Assembly: GCA_016929805.1 (NCBI GenBank)
Contig: JAFGIB010000112.1
Coordinates: 1-32,890, forward strand
Source of the DNA: Deltaproteobacteria bacterium
GTDB taxonomy: Bacteria; Myxococcota_A; Polyangia; Polyangiales; JAFGIB01
Reading direction: 5' to 3'
DNA: 32,890 nt
A program made the position numbers and the translations under genes. Under the pieces are notes generated by a model. That model saw only the letters and a list, made by a program, of their open reading frames with translations. It had not been told where the DNA came from and did no database searches. This document shows, piece by piece, positions 1 through 7,692 of this stretch (within the stretch, counting starts at the first letter, position 1; every line of letters begins with the position of its first letter).

Positions 1-120
1 CCGGCTTTCGTCCTCGCGCCGGCTCGTCAGGTACAGCAAGTACCATCCTCGCCGGCGCTGCGGGCGCGCTCGGTTTTACAGGCGAATCGGCCGCCGATTT
101 GTTTGCCGCCCTGAACGCTT
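1..120 (-). repeat. Palindromic dispersed repeat, copy A (cut by window edge)
   Basis: Read on the minus strand, this stretch aligns with 24274-24392 inside the S8 peptidase gene. By hand count about 103 of 120 positions are identical, with one 1-nt gap. It contains a local hairpin, GGTAC/GTACC at 30-44, flanked by GCGCCGGC (16-23) and GCCGGCGC (51-58). It also holds one long arm around 83-97 (CGAATCGGCCGCCGA). The matching arm would lie left of the window. The 1-nt gap and an in-frame TAA just before the aligned part argue that this copy is not coding. It lies downstream of the sigma-54 activator gene. The 121-259 stretch between them shows only a 14-bp palindrome and no gene. Confidence 0.7.
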
Positions 121-126
121 ACAAAC

Positions 127-140
127 AGAGAAGCTTCTCT
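127..140. repeat. Perfect 14-bp palindrome downstream of the sigma-54 activator gene
   Basis: AGAGAAGCTTCTCT is self-complementary. No T-tract follows on either strand, so it is not a convincing intrinsic terminator. It sits between repeat copy A and the activator stop codon. Its role is unknown. Confidence 0.4.
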
Positions 141-259
141 CCGATCGGGAAACCACGAAAACGGCCGATCGCGTCGTCGACGCCGATACTAAAAGACAGG
201 GCTTCAGGCCGCGATCGCCCAATCGAGAGCCTATGCGGCGATCCGCGCCGCTTCGCGGT

Positions 260-1618
260 TCACGCGATCCCGTAACGCTTTAGCTTTCGAATAAGAGTCG
301 ACCGATGGATCCCGAGGTCATCGGCGGTGCGAGAACGATTGCCGCGGTTTCTCTTCAGCGCTTCTTGAATCGTCGATCTTTCGGACTGACTTAAGGGATT
401 TAAGGGCACGACCATCGCTCCATTGCTGCCGGCCGCGGCGCCGTTTTCCTTACGGTGGTTTCGCGAGTAGATAAGGGAATTCGGCAAATGCTCGCATCGA
501 ATGGTTTTGCCTCGACAAAGGATAAAGGCCCGTTCGATGATGTTTTCGAGCTCGCGGATATTGCCGGGGAAGGCGTAATCTAAGATGTAAGCGAGCGCGT
601 CCTCTGATACTCGTTCGATCAATCCGCCCTTGATGCTGCGAAAGCGCCTTATGAAATGGTCGACCAGCAACGGGATGTCCTCGGGTCGCTCAGACAGCGG
701 CGGCAAATCGATCTGCATGATATTGATTCGATAGTATAAATCCTGGCGAAAGGTTCCCTCCTCGACCATCTGCTCAAGGCTGCGGTGTGTTGCCGAGATG
801 ACGCGAACGTCGGCTCGCGTCGCGTAGGTCGCCCCCAGCGGCTCGTAGACCCGTTCCTGCAGAAAGCGCAACAGCTTGACTTGTACGTGTAGAGCCAAAT
901 CGCCTACCTCGTCGAGAAAAAGCGTGCCGCCGTCAGCTTGAGCGATTCGACCGGGCTTATCGCGCTTGGCGTCGGTAAAAGCACCTCGTATATAACCGAA
1001 TAGCTCGGACTCGATGAGCGTGTCCGGCATCGCCGCGCAATTGACGGCTACGAACGGTTTATCCTTGCGACCGCTCTGATGATGGATCGTCTTGGCGAGC
1101 AACTCTTTACCGGTTCCCGAAGCGCCGCAAATCAAGACCGTGCTGTCGCTTTGAGCGATTTGTGGCAACAGCTGAAAAATCTGCCGCATTTTTTCGCTCT
1201 TGCTGATGATATCGTCAAAGCGGTAACGGCCGTCGATCTGTCGTTTGAGATCCTCCAGGGATGAGAGATCTTTAATGACCTCGATACCTCCCAGTATCTT
1301 TCCCTCTTTGGTCGCCAGAGCAGCGGTAGAAACCGCGACCGGAAGAAAACGGCCGTCCTTGGTCTTGATACGCACGCGGCGGTCGAGCACGCGCCGTCCC
1401 GACATCATCGTCTTTCGTAGAGGACAGTCGCTGGTGCATAACTCCGTGCGAAAGACGTCAGAGCACTTCTTGCCGATTACGTCCGTCGCCCTGTATCCGG
1501 TGATCTCTTCAGCCGCGCGATTGAAAACCGTGATCAAGCCATCCTTGTCGATCGTGAAAATGCTCTGATCGATGACGTCCAACAAAATGGGGAAGTAACG
1601 GTTATCGAGTTGCCCCAT
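260..1618 (-). CDS. Sigma-54-dependent transcriptional activator (PAS-AAA+-Fis), probable regulator of the Hdr operon
   Basis: The 452-residue protein has an N-terminal PAS domain (about 10-120), a sigma-54-interacting AAA+ domain (about 135-370) and a C-terminal Fis-type helix-turn-helix (about 410-452). The AAA+ domain shows Walker A (GASGTGKE), the sigma-54 contact loop as GAFTDA in place of the usual GAFTGA, and Walker B (GGTLFLDE). There is no receiver domain, so the signal is probably sensed by the PAS domain and not delivered by phosphorylation. Three PAS cysteines (C52, C61, C65, the last two as CTSDCP) could sense redox state or bind a metal or Fe-S cluster; that is inference. The ATG is preceded by AAAGGTAG. 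The gene diverges from the Hdr operon, and the shared intergenic region carries a palindrome and a -24/-12 promoter, so this activator most likely drives that operon. Confidence 0.93.
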   Translation of the reverse strand: MGQLDNRYFPILLDVIDQSIFTIDKDGLITVFNRAAEEITGYRATDVIGKKCSDVFRTELCTSDCPLRKTMMSGRRVLDRRVRIKTKDGRFLPVAVSTAALATKEGKILGGIEVIKDLSSLEDLKRQIDGRYRFDDIISKSEKMRQIFQLLPQIAQSDSTVLICGASGTGKELLAKTIHHQSGRKDKPFVAVNCAAMPDTLIESELFGYIRGAFTDAKRDKPGRIAQADGGTLFLDEVGDLALHVQVKLLRFLQERVYEPLGATYATRADVRVISATHRSLEQMVEEGTFRQDLYYRINIMQIDLPPLSERPEDIPLLVDHFIRRFRSIKGGLIERVSEDALAYILDYAFPGNIRELENIIERAFILCRGKTIRCEHLPNSLIYSRNHRKENGAAAGSNGAMVVPLNPLSQSERSTIQEALKRNRGNRSRTADDLGIHRSTLIRKLKRYGIA

Positions 1619-1643
1619 GCGACTACCTTTGTTGCATCAATAA

Positions 1644-1680
1644 AGTGTCGCGTAATAGAAACATAGTGTCGCGCGACACT
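1644..1680. promoter_or_regulatory. Candidate activator binding sites (upstream activating sequence)
   Basis: A perfect 16-bp palindrome, AGTGTCGCGCGACACT, occupies 1665-1680. A second copy of its half-site, AGTGTCGCG, starts at 1644, exactly 21 bp (two helical turns) upstream. The sites lie about 125-160 bp before the -24/-12 promoter at 1803 and just upstream of the divergent activator gene. This is the usual geometry for enhancer sites bound by Fis-type domains of sigma-54 activators. Which protein binds here is inference. Confidence 0.65.
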
Positions 1681-1685
1681 GTTGT

Positions 1686-1709
1686 ATTCCGCGTCAGTAC
1701 CGGCGGAAT
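1686..1709. promoter_or_regulatory. Inverted repeat in the divergent promoter region
   Basis: ATTCCGC (1686-1692) and GCGGAAT (1703-1709) form 7-bp arms with a 10-bp spacer, just downstream of the 16-bp palindrome. It may be a second regulator site or a spurious dyad. Confidence 0.3.
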
Positions 1710-1802
1710 CGGCGGTAACAAGTAGCGTACAAATGAATGCACGCTCGCACTAATAACTGTTTTATTCATATGCTGCCACAGCATTATTTGTGCCGGTTAG
1801 TC

Positions 1803-1818
1803 TGGCACGATGGATGCA
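1803..1818 (+). promoter_or_regulatory. Sigma-54 (RpoN) -24/-12 promoter of the Hdr operon
   Basis: TGGCACGATGGATGCA matches the consensus TGGCACGN4TTGCW at every fixed position except one (A for T at 1814). The invariant GG (1804-1805) and GC (1816-1817) have the required spacing. Transcription should start near 1829, giving a leader of about 170 nt before the ATG at 2003. The stretch from 1740 to 1785 is AT-rich and could be bent (for example by IHF) to bring the upstream palindrome to the promoter. A small hairpin TGCTG-CCA-CAGCA lies at 1771-1783. Confidence 0.8.
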
Positions 1819-2002
1819 AATGGCATTCGACGAGAGCTTGTCTCGCGGCTAGCGCATCTGTCGCATCGCGATAATAAAAAGATGCAACACGCGAATGCGA
1901 AACGCAAGCAACGTGAGGATCAAGGTGGCGCTGACAACGCGTTCCGGCGCTGCTTAGTTGGAAAAGACGCTGTCGGGACAACCTTGAGCAAAGGAGCGAT
2001 CG

Positions 2003-3154
2003 ATGACCGCCGTGATACCTATGTTAGAGCTGACCGACCTCATACTGGAAATCGGCGGGATCGATCTATTGACTTGCATGCAGTGCGGAACATGCACAGG
2101 GGTATGTCCTTGGCCGACGGTGAAGGCGTTTAGCCCGCGTCGCGTCATTCGCTTGGCGTCGTTGGGGCTGGAAGGCTACGAGCAAGAGGATCTCTGGAGG
2201 TGCGTCACCTGTAATAGTTGCGTAATTCGTTGCCCCCGTGGCATCGACATCATCGACGTCATGCGATCGACTCGGTCGGTCATGATCGAGGCCGGAACCT
2301 ACCCCCAGACCTATAACGCGCCGCTCGGCAATCTACGAAGCGAGGGCAATCCCTGGTCCGGCTTACGTAAGGACCGCGCGAGCTGGTCTAAGGATCTCGC
2401 GCTTAAACCTTTCGACCGGGATACGGAATACCTTTACTTTACCTGCTGCACACAGGCCTACGACCCGAGAAATCGCAAGGTCGCTCGAGCCTTAACCTGG
2501 TTACTGCAGAAGGCCGGCGTTGATTTTGGCGTGCTCGGTGAGGCCGAAAGCTGTTGCGGCGATCAGGCGCGCAAAGTCGGTGCCGGGGATGTGTACGGGC
2601 AGTTGCGCGAGGCGAATCTAGCGCTCTTTCGCGAGCACGGCGTGGAAAAGATCATCGTCGCGTCGCCGCATTGCATGCAGGCGATCAATCTTGACTACGC
2701 GGGCGAGTTACCGCTAACGGCGATTCACTATGCACAATTGTTATCCCGTTTGATCGAAGAAGGAGCGCTTACACCTCGCACAAAACCGGACGCAACGGTG
2801 ACCTATCACGACCCGTGTTATCTCGGGCGTCACGCGGGAGAATACGAAGCGCCGAGAAAGGTTTTGCGCGCGATACCGGGCATCGAAATGGTCGAAATGC
2901 CGCGAAACCGCGAAAACAGTTTGTGTTGCGGTGGCGGTGGCGGTGGGCTGTGGATGGATGTGCCGACCGAAGAACGCTTTGCGGTGCTGCGAATCCGCGA
3001 GGCCCAAGAAGCGGGCGCGAACATCATCGCCACGGCTTGTCCCTATTGTACCTCGATGCTCGAGGACGCGGTCAAGGTGCTCGATTTGGAGGATCAGATC
3101 GCGATTAGAGATATCGCGGAGTTAGTATACGAATCCGTGGTTGAAACAGGATAA
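2003..3154 (+). CDS. HdrD-like iron-sulfur protein (fused HdrC-HdrB type)
   Basis: The 383-residue protein starts with two [4Fe-4S] motifs (C25, C28, C31, C35, then CVTCNSCVIRCP). Two CCG cysteine-rich domains follow: FTCC, ESCCG and PHC in the first, and HDPC, SLCCGGGGG and CPYC in the second. This is the layout of HdrD, DsrK and BamD proteins, in which the CCG domains hold the catalytic cluster that reduces a disulfide or passes electrons to a partner enzyme. No membrane segments are present, so it acts in the cytosol. AAAGGAG lies 7 nt before the ATG. It is the first gene after the sigma-54 promoter, and the next gene begins 4 nt past its stop. The operon also carries separate hdrB and hdrC genes, so it has two Hdr-type active-site units. 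The substrate is not evident. Confidence 0.88.
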   Translation: MTAVIPMLELTDLILEIGGIDLLTCMQCGTCTGVCPWPTVKAFSPRRVIRLASLGLEGYEQEDLWRCVTCNSCVIRCPRGIDIIDVMRSTRSVMIEAGTYPQTYNAPLGNLRSEGNPWSGLRKDRASWSKDLALKPFDRDTEYLYFTCCTQAYDPRNRKVARALTWLLQKAGVDFGVLGEAESCCGDQARKVGAGDVYGQLREANLALFREHGVEKIIVASPHCMQAINLDYAGELPLTAIHYAQLLSRLIEEGALTPRTKPDATVTYHDPCYLGRHAGEYEAPRKVLRAIPGIEMVEMPRNRENSLCCGGGGGGLWMDVPTEERFAVLRIREAQEAGANIIATACPYCTSMLEDAVKVLDLEDQIAIRDIAELVYESVVETG

Positions 3155-3158
3155 TAAA

Positions 3159-4433
3159 ATGAGCGAGAAGATCGGTTTTTATATTTGCCATTGCGGCATC
3201 AATATCGCTCACAGGGTACGGTGCGCGGAAGTTGCCGAATTTATCAGCACTATGCCCATGGTGGCGGTGTCCAGAGACTACCTATTCATGTGCTCCGACC
3301 CGGGGCAAGATCTAATCGAAAAAGATATTAAGGACCACGGTTTGACGCGCGTCGTGGTAGCGTCGTGCTCGCCGCGTATGCACGAGAACACCTTTCGCAA
3401 GGTCGTAGCGCGCGCGGGTCTAAATCCGTTTCGCGCCTTTCACCACGTGTGCGTGCGCGAGCACGTCTCCTGGGTGCATACGGATAATAACGAGGCGACG
3501 AGCAAGGCGAAGATGCTGTCGCAAGCCGGAGTCGAGCGCGTCGTTCAGCAGCGCGATCTGTATCCGGGCCGTTTCAAGGTCAATCCGGCCACGCTGGTCG
3601 TGGGTGGGGGTATCGCGGGCATGCAGGCATCGCTCGATGTCGCGTCAGCGGGATATCAAGTCTATCTGGTGGAAAAAGCGCCGACCATCGGCGGGCATAT
3701 GCTCCAGTACGACAAGACTTTTCCCACGTTGGACTGCGCCGCGTGTATCGGCACGCCTAAAATGGTTTCCACGGGACAGAATCCGAACATTACCCTGATG
3801 ACCCACAGTGAGGTAGAGGAGGTTTCCGGATTCATCGGCAATTTCGACGTCAAGGTCAAGCGACACGCGCGCTACGTGGACGTTGACAAGTGTACCGGCT
3901 GCGGCGACTGCCAGACCCACTGTCCTATTTCGTATAATCCTTATTTCGAGAAGGGCGCGGCCAAAATCGAGATCGAAGAGGAACGGGAGGCCTGCGCCGC
4001 CGCTATCATCGAGCGCAACCAGGGCGAGAGGGGCTCACTGCTGCCGATCCTCATCGACCTAAATATGACGCTGGGATGGTTGCCGCCCGAGGTGCTGCGA
4101 TACGTATCCAATCAGCTTCAGGTTCCGCTGGCTGAGATACTGCGCGTGGCGACCTTCTACAACTTCTTCAGCCTTGTTCCGCGCGGACGGCACACCGTCA
4201 AGGTATGCCTCGGAACGGGTTGTTTCGTCAGCGGCGGTAAAAAGATCTTGAGCCATCTCGAACGTAAGCTCGGCGTCATTGCCGGCGAAACCACCAAGGA
4301 CATGCGGTACTCGCTAGAGGTCGTCCGCTGTCTCGGGTGCTGCGCGCTGGCGCCGGTTGTGGGCATTAACGACGACGTATACCAAGTGGATGATCTCGAT
4401 AAGCTGCCGAAGATTATGGCGGGCTACGAGTAG
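3159..4433 (+). CDS. HdrA N-terminal half fused to NuoE-like [2Fe-2S] subunit
   Basis: The ATG at 3159 (424 residues) follows ACAGG by 8 nt and is preferred to the in-frame TTG at 3141, which overlaps the upstream gene. Residues 1-140 are the HdrA N-terminal domain. About 145-260 are the first part of the HdrA flavin domain (dinucleotide-binding GGGIAG, the DCAACIGTPKM motif, then CTGCGDCQTHCP, a [4Fe-4S] site). The HdrA match stops right after that site. From about 275 to the end it is a NuoE/HoxE-type thioredoxin fold with CLGTGC and CLGCC, the cysteine pairs that bind [2Fe-2S]; the CLGCC has an extra cysteine where most relatives have CLGAC. The missing HdrA half is found in the gene at 7693-9489. 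Expected to pass electrons between NADH (through NuoF) and an HdrA flavin site assembled from two chains; this is inference. Confidence 0.88.
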   Translation: MSEKIGFYICHCGINIAHRVRCAEVAEFISTMPMVAVSRDYLFMCSDPGQDLIEKDIKDHGLTRVVVASCSPRMHENTFRKVVARAGLNPFRAFHHVCVREHVSWVHTDNNEATSKAKMLSQAGVERVVQQRDLYPGRFKVNPATLVVGGGIAGMQASLDVASAGYQVYLVEKAPTIGGHMLQYDKTFPTLDCAACIGTPKMVSTGQNPNITLMTHSEVEEVSGFIGNFDVKVKRHARYVDVDKCTGCGDCQTHCPISYNPYFEKGAAKIEIEEEREACAAAIIERNQGERGSLLPILIDLNMTLGWLPPEVLRYVSNQLQVPLAEILRVATFYNFFSLVPRGRHTVKVCLGTGCFVSGGKKILSHLERKLGVIAGETTKDMRYSLEVVRCLGCCALAPVVGINDDVYQVDDLDKLPKIMAGYE

Positions 4434-4486
4434 GACAAGGCAATCGCAAGGCGCTTTTTCTTGAAAGACCAGACGGAGATTTTTGG

Positions 4487-7400
4487 ATGACGAGGGTTAC
4501 AACGCGCGAGGAACTAAATACGCTGTATCAACAGGGGCTCTCGCTGATCTACCCGAACAAAACCCGCATCGCCGTGGGCATGGCGACTTGCGGGGTCTCG
4601 TCGGGAGCCAACAAGGTCTATGAGGCCGCCCGCCAAGAAATGAAAAATTCCGGGCTCGATGCGGTGCTGACACGGACCGGATGTATCGGGCTCTGTGCTC
4701 GTGAGCCTTTGATGGACGTATCGATAAGCGGCGGCCCGCGCTTGATTTACGAACGCGTAACGGCTGAAAACGCTCGGCAAATCGTCCGCTCGCTCGCCGC
4801 GGGAAAGATTCCGGACCAAGGCGCGCTGTGCCGTATCCGCAACGACGCATCGTTGATCTCACAACACGTAAAAACCTATGACGAGGGCAGTAACGGGCTT
4901 GCGAAAGTGCCCTTTATCGATGAGGTGCCTTTCTTCGCCAAGCAAGTGCGCGTCTCGCTGCGCAACAGCGGATTTATCGATCCGGACTCGATTCTCGAAT
5001 ACATCGGCCGCGGTGGCTTCGCCGCGCTGCTCAAGGTGGTGTCCGAAATGTCGCCCGAACAGGTCATCGATGAAGTCAGCGCCTCGGGTCTGAGAGGACG
5101 CGGGGGGGCCGGATTCCCCACGGGTATAAAATGGAAATTCTGTCGCGACGCTAAAGGAGAACGCAAATACGTCATCTGTAACGCGGACGAGGGCGATCCG
5201 GGCGCATTTATGGATCGTAACATCCTCGAGGGCGATCCCTTCTCGGTGATCGAGGGCATGATCATCGGCGCATACGCCATTGGCGCCGACAAGGGCTATA
5301 TCTATTGCCGCGCCGAGTACCCGCTGGCGCTTAAGCGCCTTAGGGCGGCGATTCACGAGGCCTACGAGCGCGGGTTTTTAGGACAGGACATCACGGGCAA
5401 GGGATTCTCCTTTGACCTGGCGGTAAGGGCGGGGGCGGGCGCTTTTGTCTGTGGTGAGGAAACCTCTTTAATGGCCTCTATCGAGGGTACGGTCGGAGAG
5501 CCGCGCACGCGACCGCCGTTTCCCGCGGAAAGCGGATTGTGGGGATTTCCAACCAATATAAACAATGTAAAGACTTGGTCGCACATCGCTCCGATCATCG
5601 CTCGAGGTTCTTCCTGGTACGCTTCGATGGGAACGGAAAAAAGTCGCGGGACAACGGTCTTTTCGCTGGTCGGTAAGGTCCAAAACACGGGTCTCGTGGA
5701 AATTCCATTAGGGCTGAGCTTGCGCGAGATGATCTTCGAAATCGGCGGCGGTATTCCGGACGGGCGCAGCTTCAAAGCCGTGCAGACCGGCGGTCCCTCG
5801 GGCGGCTGCATTCCCGAGCAATTCCTCGACACCGCCATTACCTACGAATCGCTGGGCGAGCTGGGATCGATTCTCGGCTCCGGCGGTATGATCGTGATGG
5901 ACGACTCCACCTGTATGGTGGATCTCGCGCGCTTTTTCATTTCTTTCACCCAGGATGAGTCTTGCGGTAAATGCACGCCGTGCCGCGAGGGCACGCGACG
6001 GATGAACCAAATTCTGGAGACCATTTGCAGTGGAGAAGGAAGTCCGGAGGCCATAGACGATCTCGCCGATCTCGCTAGTTACGTCAAGGAGACCTCCTTA
6101 TGCGGTTTGGGCGGCACCGCGCCCAATCCCGTTTTAACCACACTAAAGTATTTCCGTCAGGAATATGAAGCGCACGTTTTCAATCGGCAGTGTTCGAGTC
6201 AGACCTGTCCGCGTTTGGTCCCGGCCTCGTGCCAGCGAACTTGTCCGGCCGGCATAGACGTGCCGAGCTACGTCGCTCTGATCGCCGAAGGAGAATATCA
6301 GCAAGCGCTGGATCTAATACGAAAAGATAATCCGCTGCCGGCCATTTGCGGCTACGTATGCAACCATCCCTGCGAAAGCGCGTGCGAGCGCGCCCAGGTG
6401 GACCGCGCGGTGGCGATTAAGAACCTCAAACGCTTTGTGGCCGATTGGGAGATGAAAAATGCGCCGTCCCCACTGCCGAAAAAGGCCGACGGCTCACTGG
6501 CCAAGGTCGCGATCGTGGGTTCTGGACCTGCGGGGTTGACGGCGGCCTATTTCGCGGCCCTGGAAGGCTGCGCGGTCACGATTTATGAAGCCATGGACGA
6601 GCCTGGAGGCATGTTGATAGCGGGAATACCCGAGTACCGGCTGCCGCGCGACGTGATTCGCTATGAAATCGATCGGATAAAGAAACTCGGCGTGGAGATA
6701 AAAACGGGCGTTCGCGTGGGCAAGGACATCGAGCTGGAACAACTTCGAAGCGACGGATACCAAGCGGTCTATCTGGCGCTCGGAGCCTATCGAGAAATGA
6801 AGCTCGGGCTTCAGAACGAGGAAGAGGTGAAAGGAGTGGTCGGCTCGCTCGAATTCCTTTCGCGCTATAACCTCGGGCAGAAGCCGAGGCTCGAAGGCAG
6901 GGTCGTTGTTATCGGCGGCGGTAACGCGGCCATAGACTGTGCGCGAACGGCGCTTCGTAGCGGTCCGGAAGAAGTAACGATCGTCTACCGAAGGACGCGC
7001 GATGAAATGCCGGCTGATGCCGATGAGATCGCGCAAGCTCTGGCCGAAGGCGTCAAGCTTGAAATGCTCGCGTCACCCGTCAAGTTGGTCGCGAAAGCGG
7101 GCAAGCTCAGCGGAATCAAATGCATAAGGAACGAGCTGGGGGCGCCTGATGAAAGCGGTCGGCGCCGGCCGGTAGCAGTAGCCGGGTCGGAGTTCGAGAT
7201 AAAGGCCGAGATATTGATCAGCGCGATCGGACAGTCTCCGAGGCTCGACGCGCTTGCCGGTGTCACGGGAGTGAAGAACGACTCCCGGGAGCGCGTGCGA
7301 ATCGATCCCCGAACACAACAGACCGATGTCGATTGGATTTTCGCCGGCGGCGACGTGGTCACGGGGCCCGCCACGGTCATCGAGGCCGTTGCCGCGGGCA

Positions 7401-7660
7401 GAAGAGCCGCGAAAGCAATGGTGCGGATGTTGCAAAACCAAGAGTTGCGGGAACAGGCCCCGATCCCAATACCTAGAATGCAAGTCGCGATCGCAAAAGA
7501 CATGAGCGACGATGCAATCGCCGCGCTCACCCGCCCCGAGATGCCGACCTCGGACGCGACAAAGCGCAAGGCGAACTTTGATCTTGTAGAGCTAGGCTTC
7601 GACGAGGAGATGGCGAGGAAGGAGGCGCATCGCTGCCTGCGGTGCGACGTCAATCGATAG
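4487..7660 (+). CDS. NuoF-GltD fusion: NAD(P)H-oxidizing flavin/Fe-S subunit
   Basis: This 1057-residue protein has three parts. Residues 25-120 are a thioredoxin-like [2Fe-2S] domain (CGVSSGA at 35, TGCIGLC at 65-70). About 155-565 are NuoF, with FMN/NADH motifs GRGGAGFPTG and NADEGDPGAF, an SLBB region and a [4Fe-4S] site (C493, C496, C499, C539). About 570-1057 are a GltD-like half: Cys motifs at 582-633, FAD site GSGPAG near 678, second nucleotide site GGGNAA, and the closing GDVVTGPATV. It therefore carries two flavin and two pyridine-nucleotide sites, a good base for electron bifurcation or NADH/NADPH crosstalk. BamH of class II benzoyl-CoA reductase has comparable NuoF-like content. 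GGAG lies about 8 nt before the ATG. It lies between the two genes that carry the split HdrA. Confidence 0.93.
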   Translation: MTRVTTREELNTLYQQGLSLIYPNKTRIAVGMATCGVSSGANKVYEAARQEMKNSGLDAVLTRTGCIGLCAREPLMDVSISGGPRLIYERVTAENARQIVRSLAAGKIPDQGALCRIRNDASLISQHVKTYDEGSNGLAKVPFIDEVPFFAKQVRVSLRNSGFIDPDSILEYIGRGGFAALLKVVSEMSPEQVIDEVSASGLRGRGGAGFPTGIKWKFCRDAKGERKYVICNADEGDPGAFMDRNILEGDPFSVIEGMIIGAYAIGADKGYIYCRAEYPLALKRLRAAIHEAYERGFLGQDITGKGFSFDLAVRAGAGAFVCGEETSLMASIEGTVGEPRTRPPFPAESGLWGFPTNINNVKTWSHIAPIIARGSSWYASMGTEKSRGTTVFSLVGKVQNTGLVEIPLGLSLREMIFEIGGGIPDGRSFKAVQTGGPSGGCIPEQFLDTAITYESLGELGSILGSGGMIVMDDSTCMVDLARFFISFTQDESCGKCTPCREGTRRMNQILETICSGEGSPEAIDDLADLASYVKETSLCGLGGTAPNPVLTTLKYFRQEYEAHVFNRQCSSQTCPRLVPASCQRTCPAGIDVPSYVALIAEGEYQQALDLIRKDNPLPAICGYVCNHPCESACERAQVDRAVAIKNLKRFVADWEMKNAPSPLPKKADGSLAKVAIVGSGPAGLTAAYFAALEGCAVTIYEAMDEPGGMLIAGIPEYRLPRDVIRYEIDRIKKLGVEIKTGVRVGKDIELEQLRSDGYQAVYLALGAYREMKLGLQNEEEVKGVVGSLEFLSRYNLGQKPRLEGRVVVIGGGNAAIDCARTALRSGPEEVTIVYRRTRDEMPADADEIAQALAEGVKLEMLASPVKLVAKAGKLSGIKCIRNELGAPDESGRRRPVAVAGSEFEIKAEILISAIGQSPRLDALAGVTGVKNDSRERVRIDPRTQQTDVDWIFAGGDVVTGPATVIEAVAAGRRAAKAMVRMLQNQELREQAPIPIPRMQVAIAKDMSDDAIAALTRPEMPTSDATKRKANFDLVELGFDEEMARKEAHRCLRCDVNR

Positions 7661-7692
7661 GTGCAAATACAGCCGAGAAGGAAGGACTGATA

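Noticed and set aside
1810..2133. 107-codon plus-strand frame between the sigma-54 promoter and the HdrD-like gene
   Set aside because: It overlaps the start of the HdrD-like gene in another frame, and its start lies upstream of the expected transcript start.
2926..2952. Short GGTGGC tandem in the HdrD-like gene as a regulatory repeat
   Set aside because: It simply encodes the glycine run after CCG in the second cysteine-rich domain, common in this family.
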